64,000 nucleotides of DNA from Basidiobolus meristosporus CBS 931.73 (GCA_002104905.1 MCFE01000139.1:62001-126000); one strand, 5' to 3'. Positions 46,081 through 58,054 are shown, counted from the first letter of the stretch. The notes: generated from the sequence alone by a model not told the origin. A program made the numbers and translations.

Positions 46081-48176
46081 CTGACAGAGCTCACCCAGAA
46101 AAATCTGCCCTTTGCCTGGAATAAGGAACAGTCTGAGTCCATTGATTCTATCAAGAAATTTTTCTTGTGTGCCCCACTGCTTTCCCATCCTGACCTCAAG
46201 AGACCTTTCATCATAGAAACCAATACCTCTGACATTGCCCTTGGTGCCATCCTTTCTCAGTACAATGATAAGAATGTGCTACACCCTATTGCATTCTACT
46301 CTCAAAAATTTACTCCTGCTGAAGTCAACTATGATATATATGATAAGGAATTACTTGCAATCTTTATTTTATCTGAACAATGGAAACACTACCTTGATGG
46401 TGCAGCCCAAAAGATAAAGATCTTCTGCAATTGCAAGAACCTCAAGTACTTTACCACCTCAAAAGTACTGAACCAGAGACAGGCCAGATGGTCCCTCTTT
46501 CTGTTTAGCTGTGACGTTGTCATCACTTATAGACCAGGTGTGAAACAAGGAAAACTTGATGCCCTGTTAAGAAAGATGAGGTATTCCCTTGAAAAAGGGG
46601 ATGATGCTTATTGGCAAATGAGAAACCATGTACTCAACAAAAGATATTTTGAACTCCTTGCAGCCTAGTCCTCCAGTATTATAGCACCTTTACTCCTTGA
46701 GAATGTCATGACCAGCCAAGCCACCAACTCCGCAGCAGCAACAATCAAGAAATACCTCAAGTCTCCCACCAACCTACCACCCAAGTTCCCAAATCTCCAG
46801 CACCTACATCTAGTCAATGACATCATATATCACCAGCACCAGCTGTTTATCCCAGAACCTGATACCCAGTTGGATATCATCCATTCTTGCCATGATTCAA
46901 TAACTGCAGGACATTTTTGTACTGCCAAAACCATGAGTGCAATCAAGAGAGACCTCTGGTGACAAAGATGATATCCCTTGTCATGGAGTACCTCCAATCC
47001 TATGATACATGTAATTGTGGATAATCTGCCATACACCAGCCATATGGGCTTTTTCAACCTTTACTAGTTCCTGACCTGCAATGGAAGTTAATTTCAACAA
47101 ACTTCATAACCAACCCCCCAAATCCAACCAATTCAATTCAGTTCTAGTAGTGGCATATAGACTGACATAGATGGCTCACTTCATTCCCTGCTCCAAGAAT
47201 ATAGACACCAAGGCAACTGCCCACCTAGTAATCAAGAGCATTTTCTGGCTCTAAGGTATCCCAAGCAACATTGTATCTGACAGAGGACCCCAGTTCATAT
47301 CAAAATTCTGGAAACACTTCATGCAACATCTTGGTGTGCAAGTCAAGCTCTCAACTGCTTTTCATCTTCAGTTAAGTGGTCAGACAGAGAGAATTAACCA
47401 GATCCTTGAACAATACCTCTGGTACTATATGAGCTATCAGCAAGACAACTGTACTCAGCTGATACCACTTGTAGAATTTGCCTACAACAACTCATGTCTT
47501 AGTGCAGCTGGTCTCACACCATTCTATGCAAATGATGGTTTTCATCCACAATTTGATATTCAGATACTAAAAAACTCTATGAGCCCCCCAGCAGCTGAAC
47601 CTGCGTCAACAATTTGAGAAATCAAAGAAACACTCATGAAAGAACAATCCCTAGCCCATGAGGGCTGCAAGAAATTTGCAGACAACAAATGGCAGCCTAG
47701 CCCCAAGCTTAATGAAGGAGATTTGGTATTGCTCTTGAGTAGAAACATTGTTACCAGCCACCCTTGTGATAAATTAGACTACAAGAAACTGGGACCATTC
47801 AAGATCAAGAAGAGGCTTAGTCCAATGGTATACCAACCACAGTTACTGCCAAGTATGAAATCCATGACACACTCCATGTATCCCTCATAGAACCATTCCA
47901 TGAAAGTAATCTACCCAGCCAGCACCCAGCAAATCCCCCAGCCACCCAAGTAGACAAACCCCAAGAGTTTTAAGTTCAGCAAGTATTGGATTTAAAGTAC
48001 ATTAAATCCAAACTTCACTATCTGATCATCTGGGTTGGTTACAGACCAAATGATCAAACTTAGGAACCAGCAGCAAACCTCACAAACTACTAAGATCTAG
48101 TTGCACTATTTAACCAGACATACACTAACAAGCCAATGCAAAAGCTTGAGCAGAGCCCCTCAAAAGAGGAGAATAG

Positions 48177-48705
48177 TGTTGTGATCTCATGACATCCCTG
48201 GTCTCCAATGCGTAAGCTAAATTACATTGGTAAAGAAATCCCAGTTCCTTCTTCAAAGACCTGCTGCACTCTAGCAACTTCTGAAAACCTCCAAGTCAAC
48301 ATTATGCAATGGAACATTCTATGGAGGCTCCTGTTTGGAATTTATATAGCTCAAAACCATATATGGTAATTGCATGTCACATGGCCTAGTCTCATGACCA
48401 GCTGACCCCTGACATATCTCCATGTGATATTCTAATCTGTACTTTAGTATATTTCTATCTTGGCACACTAACTGTGCCTCACCCCATAACCCCATCAGGA
48501 TTAGCCAATATCTCTTGGCATCCATATTGCCAAAAAGGATATATAGTCCTATCCCCCCTTATGTATTCCTCAGTCTTATAAACACATGTCTTGAATAGAC
48601 AGCCTTGCCTTGGAAATCAGCCTTGCCTTATTGATCCACACCTAAGTTCTTTCCTGGTCCTGCCTTGCCTAGCTCTACCCTTCTGCATTGTGTCTATTCA
48701 CAACA
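48177..48705 (+). repeat. LTR-D, 3' LTR of the chromodomain Ty3
   Basis: The 529-bp LTR runs from TGTTGTGATCTC to CTATTCACAACA and is preceded by a purine tract. It is matched by the solo LTR at 13684-14903. Confidence 0.85.
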
Positions 48706-49084
48706 GTATCAAGTGGCTGGGAAAATATTGTTGGTGAATTAGTAACTGATGAATGATCATATATGACTTGTGTGGCAAAACACTGGTCATGATCCTTGTA
48801 ATACTTCCTATGCTGTCTGAAAGCTTTATGGCTGAGAGGCTTGCTACAATAGCCACATGGTCTTTTTTCTCTTCTCCTACAGCATTGAATCAAAGTAGTC
48901 TTGTCCGTGGGGCAAACCATTTGGCAATCATCAATCTAATGCTATTATATCATACTTTTGTCAATGCAAATGTGCATCAACAACAGTCTTGTATTTGAGG
49001 CATTGCACCTATATGAATGTGAGATTCAATGATGACCTGTCATAGTGAGCATTATGAATAAAGCTGTGGAACCACATATTTATG

Positions 49085-49305
49085 TATACAAACACAGGTA
49101 TTCAAACACAAATAAACAAAATAAATAATCTTATCTCAGGCATGAATATAACTAAATTAACTGTTAAAAATATTAGCATCGTTCTCAACCTTAAACTCTC
49201 TGTACCCTGGGACAAAAATATATTTATGGATATTATTTTAACCAACCCAAAACTAAGATATCATATTGCAATTCCAGAAACAAACAGCACCATACAATAC
49301 GTTTG
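49085..49305. other. AT-rich segment absent from the related copy
   Basis: Compared with the matching stretch near 54590-54530 (reverse complement), this copy has about 220 extra bases between a GTGGAACCACAT-like and a TTTGGTTTGACTCAC sequence. The segment is clearly more AT-rich than its surroundings and has a 91-codon open frame (49082-49357) with no recognisable motif. It may be an insertion here or a deletion there. Confidence 0.4.
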
Positions 49306-49554
49306 CTATTTCCCCTTTGGTTTGACTCACTTCAATATATATGCAGCCAAAAAATAAAGCAAAGCTGTCAGGTTCCCAACCAAACCCCACCACAATTACA
49401 AGTTTAAAGGTTATGAGACTTCCCCTGCATCACTTGCACTGTTGAGTATTCTGACTATGATTTGTACTACATCAGTAAAGAGACTGCAAAGCTCACAAGA
49501 ACCCAATCTAAGTTCTACAAGAAACTACCACTTTTCTTTTGGAAAAGTTTCCTC

Positions 49555-49790
49555 TAAGAAACCCCTTTACTCCAAAGACACCCCTTTAGTCTAAAGACCC
49601 ATTTAGAGATCCCTTTAAGAAACCCCTTTACTCTAAAGAAGCCCCTTTAGGCACCCCTTTAGTGTAGATTCCACTTTAGAGACCACTACAAGAAGCCACT
49701 TTACTCTAAAGACACCCCTTTAGACACCCCTTTAGGTCTAAAGACCCCTTTAGAGACTTCTACAACAAACCCCCTTAGATTAAAGGGGAG
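49555..49790 (+). repeat. CCCCTTTAG-type minisatellite, copy 2
   Basis: About 235 bases of irregular repeats built from ACCCCTTTAG, TCTAAAGA and TTTAGAGA units. It occupies the same place in the CACTA-like module as 43360-43560, with a different arrangement of units. Confidence 0.75.
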
Positions 49791-50455
49791 TTTAGAATTT
49801 CCATGTTTGGAAATATTTTCATAGAAAGGAAAGCAACTTCCAAATAAGGAGAAGTTACTATAAGAGTAAATAAGCCCATTAGCTGACAGAAGGTCAGAAC
49901 ACTGCTGTAGAAGTGATAAACACTGCCTATAGTGTATTTTGAGCCTAAGATTGAGGAAATTAGTGAAAGTTATATCTTTTATTGGTTTATCAAACTCCCA
50001 ATAAACTATTCCACTATTAGCATACTGGAAGTTGTTGTACATTGTTGATTAGCCTCTACATTGTAGAACAAGCCCCAAACTAATCATAATACAACACAAC
50101 AGATGTACTGGATTTGGATTGGAGAATTAGAAGATATATACAATACTCACTAGTTACTTTGTTGAGTTGCACAACACATCATTTGTGCTTATTGCATAAC
50201 TACATCAATGTAACTACTTGGTCATAATTACAGGATTTTCAGATGTAAATGTGCCAAGCTACAGCTCATTAAGACAACTTTCAAATTTTTCTAAAATTCT
50301 GTACTTCACTAATTCATAATAAACAGCTATTCTCCTACAAAATTACTTATAAGATAATAACCTGAGATAACTCAGTATCTGAAAGAGCTTGATTTTCTTG
50401 AAATGCACTATCTCAACTTGGTGATTAGTGCATTTATATTGTCACAGAGCAGGCA

Positions 50456-52035
50456 TGATACAAGTGTTCATATAACTATAGTTGAGGGACACTAAGTTTA
50501 GCTATTTTTCTATTCAATTGACATTGAACTGACTTTCATTGATTCTCCAGCAGCTCCTTGCACACATCTTGCTAGATGAATTGCTGACTGGTTGTAGCTT
50601 CCTATGTAGGTTGTGGCTGATGGTTCAATCAAGTTCATCATCATTGCTCAGATAGTCCTTATTCATCATATCAATCTCTATCTGGTAAGGATCTGACAAT
50701 TCAGCTGATGACTAGTAGTACTGACTTGATAGATGATACTAACATGCCAATAGGCTAAACATGGAGCTGATGTATTAGATCAAAAACTAATCTTACTTAA
50801 ATATCCAAGTAGCAGATTGTAAATTCTACCCTTCTAGAGTTGAGAGGGCTCTATTGAGTCTCTTTTCTTGTAATACTAATATCTTGATGGTTTGGTATTG
50901 TAAGTAGGAGTTGCAAGCTTGAGTCTGTCTAGTTGAACTACTTATTTGTGGATATTTTCTTGTTTATTCACTTGCTGTTAGGTTGCAAATGCGCGTTCGG
51001 TGATGATCTTAAATGCTTAGTATATTGTGGCCCAAACTTCTTCCAGTATTACTTCTCATCAATGCAAAGCTCCAAACTGTTGATGCTTCTGTTGGTATAA
51101 TCTTATCTAATCTCTGTTCCATCAATTCTGCACCTGTGAGCACTTTAGCTTGTGCCTTCTGATGTCTTTGTAGCAGAGCTTAGCCACTGGGCTCTAAGTT
51201 CAATAGTTGATTGCTACTAGGATCTACTAGCTGCATTTACTAGTGGTTCAGTCTTGCAATGAAGTCAACAACTGCATTGTTATTCCCAGGTCAGTAGACA
51301 ATCCTGCTTACTGTATACAAATATATCATCTTGGGAGATTACCACAAGCTTCAAAGTGCTCACCAAAGATGGCTTGTATTCAATTCCTGAATGCTGCAGG
51401 GGCATTAGGGAGGCTAAACTCATGACTAGGCACTTCCAGTGTCCATATCTAGTTTTGAATACTGTCTTGGGGGTATCTTCTGGTTTTGCCTCAAGTTGAT
51501 CATATCTTGAAATAAGTTCAATCTTGCTGAATAGGGAGGCTACATTAGTTTGGTAAGAAAAACACATCAGTCTAAGATATTGGGTACTTTTTCTTCAAGG
51601 AAACTGAATTCAGAGCTTGGCAGTCAATGCACATCCTAAGTGATCCATCCTTCTTCTTCACAAAAAGCACTGGTGCACCCTAATGTGACTTTGTGGGCCT
51701 GATGTTACCTTGCTTCAGTAGCTGGTCAATGCAACTCTTCATTGCATCCAATTCTATGGATACAATTGGTATGGTGTTTAGCTTGCAGGGGGGCTATCCC
51801 CTGGGTTATTGGCATGATGCAAGTTACAGATTCTGTTTACTCAGCCATGGTACTGGTTGATCTCCACACCAAAGTTGCTGTTGACAGCACTGTGGGGATT
51901 ATGGGCCATGGTAGTCATCTTGTGTTGCTGCAGGCCAAGGATCCGGATAAAGATGCAACACTTAGGGTCACTCACCTGGAGATTCCAAGACACAAAATAT
52001 ATGCAACTGGCCTACTCCCACTAACTTAACCCAAG
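50456..52035 (-). pseudogene. Ty3 family E relic, second old copy
   Basis: 50456-50823 is a diverged 3' LTR. Minus-strand integrase C-terminal sequence (50830-51180), a reverse-transcriptase piece (51280-51750) and gag traces (51830-51960) follow. The RT piece still contains the TGTCTTGGGGGTATCTTC segment deleted from the better-preserved element, so that deletion is not ancestral. Multiple frame breaks are present. Confidence 0.7.
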
Positions 52036-53317
52036 CTTGTGGCTTTGTGGCAGCTTGTGGGTTCTTCAGGATCTGGATACCATGGATTTCTTAAGTTGCA
52101 GAACCAATTCACTACCAACAAAGAATGACCGCCCCATCTAAATTGGAAGAAGATCAAGAAGTGCAATGCAACCACTAAAGGAGGCCCTAGTATATCCACC
52201 AAATCTAAGACTGGAGCACTACTGGGCTAAGATGGCATAGATGGCAACCACTATGCCAGCTGGTATGAGAGCTGCCTTTTCTCTCCTAGAGAACAAAGGT
52301 ACTGTCAGATTAAGAGAGAACTGCTAGGAGTTGTGAAGTCACTAAGGAAATTGAAGTTACAGCTCTACATGACACATTTTATCCTGGAGACAGATGCCAA
52401 GCAATTTATAGGAATGATCAATAAGCCTGACTTACCTGACAATGCCAGTAACCAATAGATGGCATAGTTGAAGATATTTGACTTTGAGGCTGGACATATC
52501 CCTGGCAAGACAAATGTTGTAGCTGATGAACTATCCAGAAAGGGATTACAACTCTCTGAGGACTTGGAACTCTACTTTGACAATATGCTTGATGCCAAGA
52601 TATGGCAGATTGCCATCAAAGACCAAGATAGAACTCCCTGGAGCCTGATCATTCAGTATCTAAGGACAATAAAGAAGCCTAGCTGGATGAAACCTTGCAA
52701 GTTCAGCATCTTACTGATACAATCTGTCTATGGCCAAAGGTTGGTATTGATCTTGTGCACATGCCAACAGCAGGATCCAAGAAGTAACCAATTGTTGCTA
52801 GAGATGACCTTAGTGGATGGGAAGAAGCTCAAGCCTAGCCCAACAACAAGAGCCATACCATATGGAGATTTATATTTCAAGACATTATCTGCAGATTTGG
52901 CTACATCCAACAGTATGTTGCTGACAGAGGAGAGATTACATCCCAAATGATTGAGGTATTGTGCTCAAAGTACAAGATACACATTGCTTTTACTACAGCT
53001 TATAATCCTCAAGCTTATGGGATGGTAGAGAGGGCATGGACCACCGGTGAACTATTTAGTCTGGACCTGTGAGCATAATACAACACTGTGGCTACAACAG
53101 TTGCATCTTGCACTCTGGGCAGATAGGATTACTACTAAGAGAACAACTAGATTATTGACATTTAAGCTATAGTATGAATATGACTGCATACTACCAGTTG
53201 AGTTAGGCACAGCCACTTGGAACACATTGGATTGGAAATCTAATATGTAGACTGAAGACCTCTTAGCCACTTGTACACAGCAACTTGATCACCATGACTT
53301 AAATATCAACAATTTAA
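52036..53317 (+). pseudogene. Third Ty3 family: RNase H and integrase relic
   Basis: Around 52300-52560 the plus strand encodes KRELLGVVKSL, FILETDAKQFIGMINKPDLP and FDFEAGHIPGKTNVVADELSRK, a typical Ty3 RNase H tail. It belongs to a different family from E and D. Integrase traces follow (52800-53040), with VADRGE-like, AYNPQA and VERAW segments in shifting frames. No LTR was recognised. Confidence 0.7.
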
Positions 53318-53837
53318 TCCCATTGGACTTAGTTGATCAGTACTATCTCATTAGTTGGCTAATTATCACACCTGCTTATCTTATTGAAACAAGTTATCTG
53401 TCATTCAATGTGAGATCACCTCATTTAAGTGCCTCTATATTAGGCAGGTAGCTACACCTGTACCCCTGACACATGACCAAACCATGTCACCATCCCTACC
53501 ACTTTCATACCAGATATGGTATTCCTATGTAACACAGGTCTCAGAATACTGATTTCTGCTTGATTGGGTGTGCTGTGTTTCTTAAAACCTTTGGGCACCC
53601 ACTTAGAGCATTCTTAGCTCATTCTGATGTCATTAAGATTTCTATTTGACCACCAGAACCTTCTGTAATATTATGATTAGTATTCACTTTGCCAGCAAGA
53701 AAATTATATGGGACAGGCAATCACTCAGCAATAAATCATCATCCCTTTTTATCAATATACTAACTTGGTGATTAATGTGATCACTGCTACCTGCTGCTAC
53801 CTGAACTTCCAATCACAGACCACAGGACACAAATCTT
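53318..53837 (-). repeat. LTR-A, antisense 3' half
   Basis: This matches the reverse complement of LTR-A from its middle to near its 3' end, including ACCATCCCTACCA and ATCAATATACTAAC. The latter is the same empty target site that carries foldback element 1 at 4791. It joins CACTA-like accessory sequence at about 53838. Confidence 0.75.
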
Positions 53838-54499
53838 CACTGTCTTTTGGTTTTTGGGCTTTGGTATAAACACTTCAGCTTCTCCCTCCCATGCTGTGAT
53901 AGGTTTCTCTATAGGCTTTATCTTTGCACATTGCTGTTGTACTTCAAAGACTGGACAGTGCACCGATGCTCTTACACTAAGAGATGGCTCAATTCTTGTC
54001 TGTCACATTGAGCTACTTGAGTTCCTTGCTTGCAGCAACAATACTGCTTTCTTCACCTGGGATATTAATTGGTGTACATGCATTATCCACTCATCTGATT
54101 TCTGGACTATTTCCTGATCTCTTTGGCCTAATGCATCTATCCCATCAGCCACTGCACCTAAGTCTGCATTATTGATTTAGTATGAGCTGACAGCATACTT
54201 GCTAATACAGGTAGTGGGGATGTTGTGATGGCCACTTGCTTGTCTTCAACTGAAGGAACTGCTTTTGCAACATTCTCATCTGCTTCAGCAACATGGTCAG
54301 CTTGCAGCTCCGCAGAGATTCCCAATTGCCTACTTGACTGAGAGCCTGAGGAGTCCACATTGTGACCTTTGGTGGGCACACTCTCCGCAGGTCCTTTTTT
54401 GGCTGTAGCCCTGCTTGTTGCACCAAATGTCAAAGCAAGCAGCTGTCCAACTGCTCTACTGCTGCTGTCAGTGGTGGTATTTGGTTGGGAACCAGGCAA
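53838..54499 (-). pseudogene. Accessory gene of the CACTA-like family (Cac6)
   Basis: An open piece of 113 codons (54499-54158, MPGSQPNTTTDSSSR...) is rich in Ala, Ser, Glu and Val. It continues, after a frame break, into sequence matching 8796-9100 on the plus strand. It lacks any motif I know. Its 3' part is cut by LTR-A. Confidence 0.5.
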
Positions 54500-54749
54500 C
54501 TTTGCTTTATTTTTTTGTGGTATATATATGGCAGTGAGTCAAACCAAAGTGGAAATGGTGTTACATATATGTATGTATGTGGTGCCACAACTTTATTAAT
54601 AATGCTTACTATGATGGTTTATCATTGTATCTTACATTCATGTATGTGCAATATCTCAAATACAAGACTGTCTTAAATTCACATGAGTATTGACAAGAAA
54701 ATGTAATAATATGTTATGTTGTTGAGTATCAAACTGCATGCTCCATAGA

Positions 54750-55845
54750 AAAGGCTACTTTGATTCAACACTGTAAGAGAAGAGAAAAAAGACCACGTGG
54801 CATTTGCATCAAGCCTCATAGCCATGAAGCATGCATACAGCATAGCAAGTATTACAAGGATCACAGACAGTGTTTTGCCACACAAGTCATATATGACCAT
54901 TCATTAGTCACTACCCTACCAACAATATCTTGCTGGTAAGTTGATACTTCTACAACAATACCTGGCTATACTTGTTGCCTTGCACAAACTGAGTCAGGTG
55001 AGCATGTGATGTCTCAGGCTCACCTCAAACTTCTGAATATGGCATGTAGAGTGATAGCTCTGTAGAAGCAGGCTCACCAATGGGCTGTGAGCCTATCTTC
55101 TCTAATAAAAGTACCCTGCTTGAGCCTGCCAAAATCCCATTATGCAATGAGACAACACCTATGGAAAAAAATGTCAAGGATACTTTATGGAGTCAAGTGA
55201 GCCCAGTAATCCATCTGCTGGTGAATGATGTGATGTTGTGGCTAGAGAAGTAGTGCGGTTCCACTAATATTGGTAATGAGAGCCTTGAGGATTTACTACT
55301 ACTTCTTGCCAAAACCATCCCAGGATGCCACTTACCATGAACATTGTATAAGTAAACAACTATCATATGGCTAGCAACATATGACCCAGAAACTGTCCTG
55401 ATACCTGCATGCATTAACAGCTGCATGGCATTCACATCAGAAAATGCCACCATTGAAAGGTGTCCAACTTGTCAGGAGTCCACCACCATTGGGGGAAAAT
55501 GTAGTTTGCTCTCTGGATATACTCTGGTAATACTCTGTCTAAAGAAGCTTATGCAGTCCAACAAATATTTCAAATCTATAAAGTACTGCACTCATTATCA
55601 ATCAAGCGCAAGCATATCCAATATATTTGATGGCAAACAGTACAAACAGCTAAGAAGCAAGGGTTACTTTGCAGGTATGTATGACCATGCCTTTGCTAGG
55701 GCACTTGATGGATTCTCATTAAACAAGTACTCTACCAGCAAATTCTGCTGGCCACTGATTCTCATCAACCCAAATCTGCCACCTATCTTACAGTATCAGA
55801 GCCAAAATCAGATAATGTGTCACTGGTATCTGGCCTAAATCACCA
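54750..55845 (+). pseudogene. Tnp2-like transposase N-terminal half (Cac6)
   Basis: The best piece, 55425-55838, encodes RCPTCQES, then IFDGKQYKQLRSKGYF, ARALDGFSLNKYS and INPNLPPILQYQ. These follow the order seen in fungal Tnp2 transposases just upstream of the LDSFL/GD.PA.SK core. The 5' part (54750-55000) matches the Cys/His-containing N-terminus at 48920-48706. The protein stops where the deletion to the end sequence begins. Confidence 0.65.
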
Positions 55846-56194
55846 TCCTACCTGATACCAGCATATGCCAACAGTTGCATGGCATTCCCATCATGTTTCT
55901 TGCCATATAAGGCAATAGGATGCACTGGCCAGTTAGATCCACTTAAATAGCTGTAGAGCACACTAAGGCTGCAACAATGCTATGCCACCCTTGGCAAAAC
56001 ACTGCCCAAACACTGTAATGTTTTTTAACTTTTTTTTGCAATAAGATTAGCCAAATGCTGTTGTAATCCCATCATAAGATTGTGTAGAGGGTCATTAATT
56101 CCAAGCTGCTGGTATTATAATGGTCTCCTGACAGGATCTTGACCGCTGATCTAGATTGGATCTACCTGCAGGACCAAATTGTTGCTTGCAGGGA

Positions 56195-57081
56195 TTTATC
56201 TACCACAGCCTCCACATCTTCCCTTGTTGACAGAATGGAGTTCCCACTGACAGACAAAGTTACAATGTTAAGAACTCAAAAGACTATCACAATGCCTTCT
56301 GTGGAATTTTGGAACATTAATAAGCATACCAAGAGGTTGCAGCACTTCTTCAAGAGCAATGCTCAAGAAAATGCACTTGAACATTGCAAGGATTTATTGC
56401 AAAGACTGGCAGTTGAGATAAGATGTAAATGTTACCAGCAATGCAAGACATAAGGAAACTTGGTAACTATTGCACTCATTAGCTGTAAAGTTAAGGTGAT
56501 AGATATATGCCAATTGCAACAGGTGTATGTGACTGTAGAGGTTAGCAAGCAGAAGGCCTTGGTATTTTTTGATTCAAATTATATGTGGAGTATTTGTGGC
56601 TAGGTGGGTAAGTTAATAAGTGACTCTACAGTGGAGTGTATGAATGGTACAAGTGGAGGTAAAAGAATGAAATGCCATTTGGTAAAGTGGTATAGGAGCA
56701 TTACATAAGACCAGCAGTAGGCCATCACACAGCTGTGATAAAGCCTATGGAGGTCTGCATAATAGTGACTTAAGCATTGTCAAGTAGTTCTCCATATAAG
56801 GCAAATAGACATATTGGCCAGTTAAGCCCTCTGATATAATATTGGGCTGCAACAGAATCACTATAAGGCCATCAGAATCCTGCAATGATGCTGTCTAGGC
56901 ATTTTCAAGTTTATCACTATATTTGGCATTTTAGACAGCACAGCAATGTACCAACCCTGCCATAACATTATTTTGAGGGTGAGGAATTCAAAGCTAATGG
57001 CATTGTTATGGCCTCATTGCAGGATCATGATATTTGACCCATATTGAATCTAAGCCTGGGACCAAATTATTTTTCACAGGG
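56195..57081 (+). mobile_element. CACTA-like fragment Cac8 with terminus
   Basis: Accessory-gene sequence (56195-56440, matching 9990-10230) is joined to Tnp2 C-terminal sequence (56440-56720) and the type A end. The end terminates GGGACCAAATTATTTTTCACAGGG, a well-preserved copy of the family terminus. Open frame 56139-56453 spans the junction with the previous fragment and is not a real gene. Confidence 0.6.
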
Positions 57082-57494
57082 ACATTATGAAAATTACAAA
57101 TACCACTTTACATTCTATTCATCATCAGGTTAAAACCACATAATCTACTTCCACTCCCAGTTGCTACCAACATCTCCAAAACTCTTGCAACAACCCAGAA
57201 GAGGTAGAAGGTCCAATTTGATCTGGTAAACTAGTAGAATGGCAGATAGAGTAAAAGTAGTTGACCACCATAAGGTCATCAAAAAGCCATCAGAAGCCAA
57301 TCGGAAGGCCATCAAAGCACCACCAAGTTTTCCACCATAACAGGCTATTGGGATGTACTGACCAGTTGGTTATCATAAAAGCACCATGAAGATCATATCA
57401 TAAACATGCCAAAAATGGTGGGAATTCCAATATGCGGTTGTTGTAGTAGTGCCTTGACAGAATCATGATGGCTAATCCAGATTGGATCCACCCA
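57082..57494 (+). mobile_element. CACTA-like end fragment Cac9, edge of the repeat block
   Basis: 57270-57494 matches type A end sequence (CATAACAGGCTATTGGGATG, TCCAGATTGGATCCACCCA) and lacks the last 30 or so bases. To its right the CpG content rises visibly, so this is the boundary between transposon debris and host-like DNA. Confidence 0.55.
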
Positions 57495-58042
57495 CAAAAG
57501 CGTTTTATTTTCCATGGAGTATATCATGTTCGCCCACTCCAAGGCCTTCCTGTTTAAGAATCACTTCTGCCAAACCTGGTACTACACCATTATGCAAGTC
57601 CTGGATAAATGGCTACGCAGGGGCTATCATGACATCAACATTAGCAACTATATTTTGGGGCCACCAGTGATACTTTGGAGAACTTGCAGGTTTACAAGAT
57701 ACCCACTGATTGGTATACCGCTGATGTATTTACAATAGCAGGAGACCTAGAGTTGCAACATGCTGATACGAGCCTAGATGCAGCAAGTGAATCACACCTT
57801 GGAAACTTTGCGCATTCTACTTCAAGTGTACAGGCATGCTGATTCCACGGTATCTTCATGGGCAGCAGATTCCAATAGATTGATTTGGTTACGCTCCAAT
57901 ATCAAGCCATTCACGCACAGGAAGTGCCTGGGCAAGATTTGCCCAATACTCCAAAGAGCTTTGCAGCAAGAAGCGCTTTAGGTGGGGTGGATCTACTCCT
58001 CACAATATGACCACTCGACCGCCAGATGTTGCACACCGATAA
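57495..58042 (+). pseudogene. Decayed coding relic of unknown family
   Basis: Three plus-strand frames in succession look protein-like, with C/G-rich third positions. These are 57514-57650 (MEYIMFAHSKAFLFKN..., YHDINISNYILGPP), 57660-57835 (IPTDWYTADVFTIAGDLELQ) and 57887-58042 (ARFAQYSKEL, FRWGGSTPHNMTTRPPDVAHR then TAA). They are separated by frameshifts and stops, or possibly by unrecognised introns. I do not recognise the family. It could be a host gene truncated by the neighbouring transposon. Normal CpG content argues against it being one of the repeat families above. Confidence 0.35.
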
Positions 58043-58054
58043 ATTAGTCAAGTA

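Larger units (their letters stand above)
43801..48130 (+). pseudogene. Chromodomain Ty3 polyprotein relic
   Basis: The frame encodes FGLTNALVVFQHLMND, EYLDQF and YLNDILIYSK. The catalytic YLDD reads YLND here. It continues on both sides of the CACTA-like insertion into RNase H (LGAILSQ, IAFYSQKF, DIYDKELLAIF), a PGVKQGKLDALLR linker, and integrase (HDSITAGHF, LSTAFHLQLSGQTERINQ, EFAYNNSCLS). It ends with a chromodomain-like tail (LHYLIIWVGYRPNDQT, then TAG where TGG tryptophan is expected, then EP). Several other stops and frameshifts lie between 46960 and 47320. The family is the chromovirus branch of Ty3 elements. Confidence 0.85.
43801..48705 (+). mobile_element. Chromodomain Ty3 element (family D), 5'-truncated, with 3' LTR
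   Basis: Reverse transcriptase (43806-44210), RNase H (46090-46560), integrase (46790-47600) and a chromodomain (about 47970-48130) are followed by a purine tract (AAAAGAGGAGAATAG). The 529-bp LTR-D (48177-48705, TGTTG...CAACA) comes last. The 5' half is missing. A CACTA-like element (44214-46080) is inserted in it. Confidence 0.85.
48706..50455. mobile_element. CACTA-like fragment Cac7 (Tnp2 N-terminus and accessory module)
   Basis: Minus-strand Tnp2 N-terminal sequence (48920-48706, with REKRPCGYCSKPLSHKAF resembling a Cys/His cluster) is divergent from plus-strand accessory sequence (49360-49540, GSQPN-like, matching 54490). The non-coding module with the minisatellite (49545-50100) follows. 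50100-50455 has no match I recognise. The divergent layout is the same as around 54.5 kb. Confidence 0.55.
53838..56194 (+). mobile_element. CACTA-like fragment Cac6 (divergent accessory and Tnp2 genes)
   Basis: The accessory gene (minus, 54499-53838) and Tnp2 N-terminus (plus, 54750-55845) diverge from a 250-base interval. Type A end sequence (55850-56194) follows, terminating GTTGCTTGCAGGG. The Tnp2 core and C-terminal parts between 55845 and 55850 are deleted. This is the clearest view of the family's gene order. Confidence 0.65.

Noticed and set aside
43360-49790. CCCCTTTAG repeats considered as telomeric or CRISPR-like arrays
   Set aside because: Units are irregular, lack unique spacers, and sit inside a transposon module at an internal site; they are a minisatellite.
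56139-56453. A 104-codon open frame at the Cac6/Cac8 junction
   Set aside because: It runs through a transposon terminus into accessory-gene sequence of a different fragment, so it is a fusion by chance.
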